Shown: positions 56,261-64,000 of the stretch, piece after piece
How positions within the stretch are numbered: position 1 is the first letter of the stretch
Layout: each line of letters opens with the position of its first letter
Source of the DNA: Spongospora subterranea f. sp. subterranea
Lineage: Eukaryota; Endomyxa: Phytomyxea; Phytomyxea; Plasmodiophorida
Assembly (NCBI GenBank): GCA_049724395.1
Contig: JAUGWO010000117.1
Location: forward strand, 1-64,000
Reading direction: 5' to 3'
Length of the DNA stretch: 64,000 nt
Translations under genes and position numbers: made by a program
The notes under the pieces: model-generated
Database searches by the model: none
What the model saw: the letters and a program-made list of their open reading frames with translations, nothing else
What the model was told of the DNA's origin: nothing

Positions 56261-57331
56261 TTTTAACCATCATCTGATTCGAGCTGCGGATTTGCTTTCT
56301 AATGGGGTACTGTGGATCGTGTATATTTTGATTCGTTTCAGATCGTGTTCAGGTTCAAACACGAAGTCTGCTGTTGTAAAATACGGTTTACTGTCCGTTA
56401 ATGTTGTGATACTCATTATGTGGAAATTTCCAGTTGGCAGTCGAGAGGAGATATCAGCGAAATAAGCGCTGCAGAGAACAGGAACACTCCATGGGCAATG
56501 ACGGGATTTTTATCAAATAGACTATCCAATGTGTGGCCAGAACTAACAAGCAAACAATCATGGATGGACTATTTAACAAAGACAAGCATTTTTGGTTCTA
56601 AAAAATCACATCATTGCTCTATTTGGAGCATGAAAAATGCTCTCATCGCAATAATAAACTTCTTGCGAGCAATTATAATTACTTGGGATCTCCAACCAAG
56701 GTGGTCTTGAACGTTTGTGCACAGTCCCCGACGCATTCTCTGACTGCTTTACTCCCTGTAGTACCTGATCCATTAAAACCTGAAAGTACAAGAGTGAGCC
56801 ATTCTTGTTCAGTCCAAAAGAGGCATAGAATGGATTGTCAAGGGGTTGACCAGTGAATTCTGTCCCCGGGGACTTCCCACCTGATGATTGTTTAGGTGAA
56901 AAGGAGGTATTAATTAAATCCTTGCTCAATTAATGATAATCAGAGTTTACATGTAAATTTCTTAAACCGCCCAGAGGTGTCTCGCATGACTTGGTTGTGT
57001 CATGGATGCAAAATCGACGGGACGAGAGGGTATTGGCAACTGTGTCCTCCTCAGCCGGAGTCACTTGAGGTTTTTTTTTTTTCAATCATCAATCTTGTTT
57101 AGTGTTTTGAATCACATCCCTCGTTCAATATTGTTGGTTTTCCAAGTTTCTCTCTACTGAAACAAGCGTGATTTTGTTCGTTTCGTCGTTCCTTGCTTCA
57201 GTATCTGAGTTCAACTGTTATCAGTGTTGATTGCGTTGAAGTAAAATCGCTATCTGGCAAATCGTTTGGCGAATCACCTTGGCGAATATGCAACAAAATG
57301 ATAATTGAGGTGTGTTGTTTGTCAAAAACTA

Positions 57332-57404
57332 TCGCTCGGCCATGCTTCGATCATGGGACTTCTGGGTTATGGGCCCAGCACGCTGCCAACTGCGTCACCA
57401 AGCG
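57332..57404 (-). tRNA. tRNA-Met (CAT), initiator type
   Basis: On the minus strand a 73-nt cloverleaf folds without intron: acceptor CGCTTGG/CCGAGCG, D stem ACGC/GCGT, anticodon stem CTGGG/CCCAG with loop CCCATAA (anticodon CAT), variable AAGTC, T stem CCATG/CATGG with loop ATCGAAG, discriminator A, then TAGTTTTT as a pol III terminator. The three G-C pairs at the base of the anticodon stem and A54 in the T loop are initiator marks, and GCGTGCTGGGCCCATAACCC is the same as in animal initiator tRNA. Position 33 is C. Odd point: the first pair is C1-G72, not the A1-U72 usual in eukaryotic initiators. Confidence 0.88.
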
Positions 57405-57589
57405 CCAATACTGATTTTTAACCGTAAGGCGATATTTTCATCTCACACATGATTCATGTTGAGTCATTGATAAGCATGACTCAACTATGTGTATTGAACA
57501 CATCATCAGTGACAATAAACTTCACTCTTCTATAGTACTCATTATCGTTACCATCGACCACTACCACTACCACTACCACTATCGTCTAA

Positions 57590-58200
57590 CCGGACAAAGC
57601 AGGACGCCATCTCGCAACAGCTGACGTGGCCAACACTGAAGCATAAGCTGCGAATGCCACTACTGGAAAATCCAAACCAGCGAAACACACGTGAGCCCTC
57701 TCCACCCCTGAAACACGCCACGAGTTGCACGTATTGCGGCCGCGGTGGACACACAGAAGCCGTTTGTCGCAAACGCAAACGAGAAAACAGTGTCCACCGC
57801 GGCCGCAATAAGCGCAACTCGTGGCGTGTTTCAGGGGTGGAGAGGGATCACGTGTGTTTCGCTGGTTTGGATTTTCCAGTAGTGGGATCATTCGCAGCTT
57901 ATGCTTCAGTGTTGGCCACATCAGCCTCGGCGATCTCTCTCTGGATGAGGTGTCACTGGCTTTGCGGGTTATCCGCAAATTTCCAGATGCCCGGACAAAG
58001 CAGGACGCCATCTCGCAACAGCCGACGTGGCCAACACTGAAGCATAAGCTGCGAATGATCCCACTACTGGAAAATCCAAACCAGCGAAACACACGTGAGC
58101 CCTCTCCACCCCTGAAACACGCCACGAGTTGCACTTATTGCGGCCGCGGTGGACACACAGAAGCCGTTTGTCGCAAACGCAAACGAGAAAACAGTTTTCG
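57590..58200. repeat. Three copies of a gag segment, middle one inverted
   Basis: A ~190-bp stretch (CGACGTGGCCAACACTGAAG to GTCGCAAACGCAAACGAGAA) occurs forward at about 57593-57790, inverted at about 57797-57935, and forward again at about 57990-58195, with few differences. Part of copia fossil C. High identity means recent rearrangement or an assembly loop. Confidence 0.85.
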
Positions 58201-58429
58201 GCCTGGAAAGCCAGATACAACTTCCAAACCTCCACGACTTTCGGGGAAGAATCCTCAGATTAATTGTTACTGCAATCTGCAATGTCGAATGAATCATCGT
58301 TTGATGTGTATCCCACGAATTCCATACAAACCATTAGTTTGATGATCGACAGTGGATGTAGTTTGGACTCTTTCTACGATCACACTGCCACTTGTCCCCA
58401 AACAGTTTACGACTAACTGCTAGTTACCG

Positions 58430-59908
58430 GCCATTACTGATTCCAAATACAGTCACCTATGCTCATGCACTCATTAACTGCAGCATGTCACCACTAGAAA
58501 CAGTACTTATCCGTCACCTCAATGCGCTGCACACATTAACAATCCACCACTAGACTGCTAGTTACCGGCCATGGTATGTATCCCTCCAAATACAGTCACC
58601 TCAATGCGCTCATGCACACATTAACTTGCAGCATGTTCACCACTGAGTTACCGGCCATGGTACTGTATCTCCACTCAATTGCGCTCATGCACACATGGAC
58701 TTGCAGCATGTCCACCACTAGAACTGCTAGTTACCGGCCATGGTACTGTATCCCTCCAAATCAGCACAATGCGCTCATGCACACATTAACTTGCAGCATG
58801 TTCAACTAGACTGCTAGTTTTCGGCCATGGTACTGTATCCCTCCAAATACAGTCACCTCAATGCGCTCATGACACAACTTGCAGCATGTCCACCACTAGA
58901 CTGCTAGTTACCGGCCATGGTACTGTATCCCTCCAAATACAGTCACCTCAATGCGCTTCATTAACGTTGCAGCATGTTCACCACTAGACTGCTAGTTACC
59001 GGCCATGGTACTGTATCCCTCCAAATACAGTCAATGCGCTCATGCACACATTAACTTGCAGCATGTCCACCACTAGACTGCTAGTTACCGGCCATGGTAC
59101 TGTATCCAAATACAGTCACCTCAATGCGCTCATGCACACATTAACTTGCAGCATGTCCACCACTAGACTGCTAGTTACCGGCCATGGTACTGTATCCCTC
59201 CAAATACAGTCACCTCAATGCGCTCATGCACACATTAACTTGCAGCATGTTCACCACTAGACTGCTAGTTACCGGCCATGGTACTGTATCCCTCCAAATA
59301 CAGTCACCTCAATGCGCTCATGCACACATTAACTTGCAGCATGTCCACCACTTGCTAGTTACCGGCCATGGTACATCCCTCCAAATACAGTCACCTCAAT
59401 GCGCTCATGCACACATTAACTTGCAGCATGTCCACCACTAGACTGCTAGTTACCGGCCATGGTACTGTATCCCTCCAAATACAGTCACCTCAATGCGCTC
59501 ATGCACACATTAACTTGCAGCATGTCCACCACTAGACTGCTGAGTTACCGGCCATGGTACTGTATCCCTCCAAATACAGTCACCTCAATGCGCTCATGCA
59601 CACATTAACTTGCAGCATGTTCACCACTAGACTGCTAGTTACCGGCCATGGTACTGTATCCCTCCAAATACAGTCACCTCAATGCGCTCATGCACACATT
59701 AACTTGCAGCATGTCCACCACTAGACTGCTAGTTACCGGCCATGGTACTGTATCCCTCCAAATACAGTCACCTCAATGCGCTCATGCACACATTAACTTG
59801 CAGCATGTTCACCACTAGACTGCTAGTTACCGGCCATGGTACTGTATCCCTCCAAATACAGTCACCTCAATGCGCTCATGCACACATTAACTTGCAGCAT
59901 GTCCACCA
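58430..59908. repeat. 94-bp minisatellite, about 16 units, inside copia fossil C
   Basis: Unit: CTAGTTACCGGCCATGGTAC, TGTATCCCTCCAAATACAGT, CACCTCAATGCGCTCATGCA, CACATTAACTTGCAGCATGT, CCACCACTAGACTG. Units after about 59160 are nearly identical at 94-bp spacing (for example 59641, 59735, 59829); earlier ones carry small deletions. 94 is not a multiple of three, so the long frames over it (up to 85-104 codons) are by-products. It ends just before the pre-integrase part of the fossil. Confidence 0.95.
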
Positions 59909-62754
59909 TGTACCTCTGTTATCTGAAAACTATTTTTCCGTCAGCGCAGCAGCCGATAATGGCATCCTTACTGTCTTCGACGAGAATAACTGCCGCCTAT
60001 ACAGAGCAAGCGATCAACAGCTCCTCACAGTTGGCGAACGTCGAGATGACGTGTAATATCTCTCTGGACGTATACATATCCCAGAAACCGATATGGTCCA
60101 CTCCCTTGTTACGTCTAACACCGCTTCAAAAGCAGTGTGGCACGCTCGTTTGGGACATATCAATCCCGCGAGAGTCAAAATGCTTATACGTGGTTTGGCA
60201 ACAGGCATGAAAATCAAAGGAAATAAATCATATTTCTGTGAATCCTGTCAATACGGGAAAGCAACGCGCAAACCGTTTCGATGCATATCGAATTTTCCCC
60301 AGGCTACTGAAGTCCTTGGAAGAATTTGCGTTGACTTATGCGGACCCATGAAAATACTGTCGCTGGACAACGAAAATATATGATGGTAATCGTGGATCAA
60401 TTTAGTCGATATGTTGAAGTTTTTTGTCTTAAAGACAAAGCCGAAGCCTTTTCTCGGTACAACTTCTAACATAACCGAGCACGTACCCTCCATTGAGAGG
60501 AAGTCAAAATCCTACGTGCCGATGGAGGGGGCGAGTTTAACTCAACCGAATTCCTGCGTCATCTACATGACTGTGGAACCAGAAGTGAACGGACAATGCC
60601 CTACAGCTCTCGAGAAAACCCTATTGCAGAACGACTGCATAGGACGCTCCTCAACATAGCCAGGTGTCTCATGCATTACGCAAATACACCAAGGCAATTC
60701 TGGCGTGAAGCAGTCATACTTGCTGCCTGGACACACAACAGAACGCCGACTAAGGCTTTACACAAACAAACACCTTACGAAGTGTGGCATGGCCACAAAC
60801 CGGATCTATCCGATGCTCGAACGTTTGGATGCACAGCATACGCCACTATTCCCAAACACGAATGCCACAAACTAACCTACAGAGTAACAAAGTGCATTTT
60901 TATGGGTTATTGTGAAGACAGCTCAGGTTACGTCCTTTACAATACCGCTGAAAATAAGTTGCTCCACAGCCGCGATGTCAGGTTCAATGAAGATGATTTT
61001 CCTTTCCGGGCAATGACCCACGACTCTTCTTTAATGGATTTCGAACCTGATGACCCATCGGATGAAACATACGTACCCGATGAAGAATCACAAAGGGCAC
61101 GAACTTTATCTGACCCCTGTAGCGCATCTGAGCATGAGGAAAGAGAATTTGATCCAAAATCTTTACACCGACCTCACCAATCGGCCTCTCCCGACGATTC
61201 CGCGCCATTTGACGCTTTTATCATCTCTTGCTGATAACACAATCCCTACATCTTCTGTTGGTGGTACCACAGGGATCTGTAGACGACCCTCCGAAGGCCG
61301 TCTTTTTGTCGACCGTCACGTCAGCGAACACAACGCGATATGGGTTTCATGGTTAACAGTGACTGTATCAACTCTTATACGGTAGAGCACACACTGAACA
61401 AAATACCGATCCCTCGTACGATTAAGGAAGCTTTAAACAGCCCTTTCGCTGATAAGTGGCAAGAGGCATTTAACTCGGAACTCGCATCTTTAGCCGAAAA
61501 CAATACCTGGTCGTTGGTGGACGCACCTGAAAACGGTCAGCATGTTATAGGTTCGATATGGGTGCTTAACGTCAAATATAACCAAACGGATGGCTCCGTC
61601 GAGCGATTCAAGGCCCGCTTAGTGGCGCGCGGCGATGCACAAATTGCTGGAATAGACTTCAATGAAACATACACACCCGTAGCACGTTTCACGTCTTTCC
61701 GATTTATAAATGGCCATAGCGGCGCAATACGACCTCGATCTCGAACACGTCGACATAACCACCGCTTATCTATACGGTGAGGTCCAAATACGGTGAGGTC
61801 CAACGAAACACCTATGGAAAGCGATTCAAGGTATTTTGAAGTACCTATGCACCACATGCACATTAGGTCTTCACTTCACCAGGTCCAATTTACGAATCCA
61901 AGGATGGGCAGATAGTGATTATGCCGGCGACAAAGAAGATCGTAAATCGACAACCGGTTGGCTATACAAGCTAGGTGACAACACGGTATCGTGGAAAAGC
62001 CAGAAACAAAAGGCGGTGACACTATCGACAACAGAGGCCGAGTATATGGCCGCGTCTGACGCCGTAAAAGAGGCGATCTGGTTACAAGATTTAATGTTCG
62101 AACTGAAGCTCAACCAGAGCAAAACCTCAGTTATCAACCAGGATAACCAAGGGGCGATTTTCCTCGAAAACAACAGGTCGAGTAAATCCCGTACAAAACA
62201 TATTGACGTACGGCACCACTTCATTCGAGAGAAGGTCGGAGAAGGACGGATCATGGTCAAATATTGCCCCACCAGCGAGATGGTCGCAGACATATTGACC
62301 AAACCTTTGAACAAGGAGGCATTTACGAAGCAACGGGCTTCGTTGATGAACTCGAGCACCAACGCCGAGAGCGTGAGGTCCGAATTGAGGTGCGACACCG
62401 CGACAGCGAAGGAGCGTGTCAGATTCCAGGAATCACTATCTCGGTGAATGACACATGTATCAATTCGCGAAGATGAATCATCATCAATAAATCACTTCTC
62501 TAATATACCTTCACTGGATACCTACTATAAGTCTACTATATCTACTGCTCATTTGAGAGATTGAAAAAACACCGATTGTCAAATTTTAACAATACATGTG
62601 GTCGTTGCATATGCTTTTCACTGTAATCATTGTTTGCACCCCACGCTGAGAATCTTGGTTCTTCTCCAAAACCAGAATTGGTTCAAGGGCGGAAGGAATG
62701 TTTCGAAGCTTGTCTGGAAACCTGTAAATTTTTTCCAACCAAAAAATGATTATG

Positions 62755-63544
62755 ACGTGAGCGCTGTCGTACTGTCTGTCTGAAATTCCAAGAGTAGTTC
62801 TTCCAATTTTGCGAATTCATGACGCTTGTACGGTGTTCGAAAGCAAGAAGTCACCATTTGGTTTGCACAGACTGTTTCAACTTTTTTAAAGCCAGCTGAT
62901 AGTACATCTTGAATAACATCACCAGAAAGGCTACACTTGCCAGCGACAGTCACGTCCACGACTGCGCTAACATCATAATCCTTTTCGCTCCAGAATCAAG
63001 CTAAGTTGAACTCCTTTACACAACCTTATTACAAAAACTGAAAACAATAGCACACCCAGCCCATCGAAAATAGCTGCTACCGTACTCATATGAACTTTGT
63101 CGGTACTGGACCCGCCAACTTTGTAATTTTTTGTTTTGAAAACAGATTGGGATCGACCTTTGGAAACGGTACAGTCGCATCTTCCAATTTTTGCTCATTG
63201 CTGTTTAATTAAAGATAGCCTGATAGATTCAGGCAATATTTTCAGCGAATACCAATAGCTAGAGAATCCCATTGTTGTACTGGAACTTGATATAATATTT
63301 TCAGCAGTTGCACTGATTAGCTCAGGTGTTCAACCCCTGGAGGAAGAACCATGTTTAAAACGGATTGACAAGAGTCACCAAACTCTTTTGGAACAAATTG
63401 AGCCATCTGTGACTTGTCGTATGAGTGCAGTACGAAATCTCCTTGCCTCCAGAAATTTTCCTCTGCCCACTCTCCATATATCCAGGTCTGTAAAAATGAT
63501 CCAAATTGTTGGGTGAATGAAGAAAGACGGGTATAAAAAATCAA
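62755..63544 (-). CDS. Unidentified multi-exon gene or gene fragment
   Basis: Three minus-strand stretches have good protein composition: 63544-63317 (QQFGSFLQTWIYGEWAEENF, FVPKEFGDSCQSVLNMVLPP), about 63190-63080 (KLEDATVPFPKVDPNLFSKQ), and 62980-62755 (DYDVSAVVDVTVAGKCSLSG, DVIQDVLSAGFKKVETVCAN, RHEFAKLEELLLEFQTDS). They could be exons of one gene running off toward the window's end, but joins are not resolved and no family is recognised. A plus-strand frame at 63581-63772 (FALSVLVKTAANPTIRFGDF) is also unassigned. Confidence 0.3.
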
Positions 63545-64000
63545 GATGAAGGAGCAGAAAATAAGTTAAAACTTCAACAAATGGGATGGGTGGCTGCTAA
63601 CCTGCCCATTGAATTCGCTCTTTCTGTACTGGTCAAAACCGCCGCGAATCCAACGATCCGATTTGGGGACTTTATGAAATCTGGGATCAATGTACTGGAC
63701 ATGCGGCACGTCCCTGTCGCCATAGACAGCACCCATTTTATCAAGCCTTCACAAATCCGTAAGAATTTCTGAAAAGCTTAAGAATTTATATGCATGCAAT
63801 GGCCCTAACCAAAAACCAACTTCAAAAAAACAACAACTCCAAAACGGCGTCATATCTTAATAATGAACCAAGATAAGGATAGCAAAATGCACTGAAATAC
63901 ATTCCACCTGCGATTATAGCATGATTGAAGAGGCCCATAATCACAGCAGTTCATAGCGTTCGAACATTCGCCATTATATGTTGAGACGCCTTTTCTGTGA

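Larger units (their letters stand above)
57590..62447 (+). mobile_element. Ty1/copia retrotransposon fossil C, long, with internal satellite
   Basis: Plus-strand parts in normal copia order: gag zinc knuckle (CTYCGRGGHTEAVC), protease (SLMIDSGCS near 58340), the pre-integrase zinc region and integrase (WHARLGHINPARVKMLIRGL, AERLHRTLLNIARCLMHYAN, EVWHGHKPDLSDARTFGCTA), reverse transcriptase start (WQEAFNSELASLAENNTWSL, GFDFNETY-like GIDFNETYTPVARF), and RNase H (WADSDYAGDKEDRKSTTGWL, STTEAEYMAASDAVKEAIWL, VADILTKPL) to 62447. A 94-bp minisatellite separates protease and integrase regions, and the gag part is triplicated. LTRs not recognised. Broken, with several breaks and an internal deletion; the best preserved of the three copia copies, so probably the youngest. 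Confidence 0.85.

Noticed and set aside
58430-59908. CRISPR-like array or a real repeat protein
   Set aside because: Units are contiguous 94-bp tandem copies with no unique spacers, in eukaryotic DNA. The unit is not a multiple of three, so the protein frames cannot be maintained.

Overview
The window is nuclear DNA of a eukaryote. Genes on both strands are split by short introns, roughly 31-110 nt, with GT..AG borders and often a GCTAAC-like branch point. The host genes I can name are housekeeping genes: FANCI, a monothiol glutaredoxin, a lipoxygenase, a GHITM/MICS1-type Bax-inhibitor protein, mitochondrial ribosomal protein L17, the U2AF large subunit, a ZCCHC17-like S1 protein and an initiator tRNA-Met. 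The mix, with oomycete/early-fungus style Ty3 integrases, Harbinger, MULE, IS630-like and Penelope-like elements, suggests an early-diverging fungus, a fungal relative or another protist. I cannot name the species.

Layout. 0-5.4 kb: an internally deleted PIF/Harbinger element, two hairpin repeats, a USP-like ORF on the minus strand and a small inverted-repeat element. 5.4-11.4 kb: FANCI (+), an unidentified ORF (+) and GLRX5 (+). 11.6-23.4 kb: a transposon cluster. It holds a Ty3/gypsy fossil; a TIR-bounded segment whose only recognisable gene is an alpha-kinase, interrupted in its right TIR by a second long-TIR element with a 9-bp target duplication and a USP-like reading frame; a deleted MULE with an 8-bp target duplication; and a Harbinger element (transposase plus Myb/SANT-like gene) with an IS630/Tc1-type fragment in its right end.

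24.6-43.7 kb is the main host block. It holds a small type I membrane protein (-), a coiled-coil protein (-), lipoxygenase (-), an unidentified ORF (-), GHITM (-), MRPL17 (+), a head-to-head pair of small spliced genes, a fold-back repeat with a 53-bp minisatellite, a Cep57-like coiled-coil gene (+) and U2AF2 (-). From 45 kb on, Ty1/copia fossils alternate with a small membrane protein, an S1-domain protein, an ankyrin fragment, a signal-peptide protein with diverged internal repeats, a Penelope-like RT fossil, the tRNA gene and a large copia-like fossil that carries a 94-bp minisatellite (58.4-59.9 kb).

The host genes do not form one pathway. The strongest lead for unusual biology is the 13.9-17.9 kb nest, where signalling-type genes (an alpha-kinase and a ubiquitin-protease-like frame) lie between long terminal inverted repeats. 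Other leads are a U2AF2 that seems to lack RRM2, a FANCI without the usual acceptor lysine, and a fourfold tandem copy of a 3' splice site in the GHITM gene. All calls come from reading the sequence by eye. No alignment or database search was run, and splice sites are predictions.
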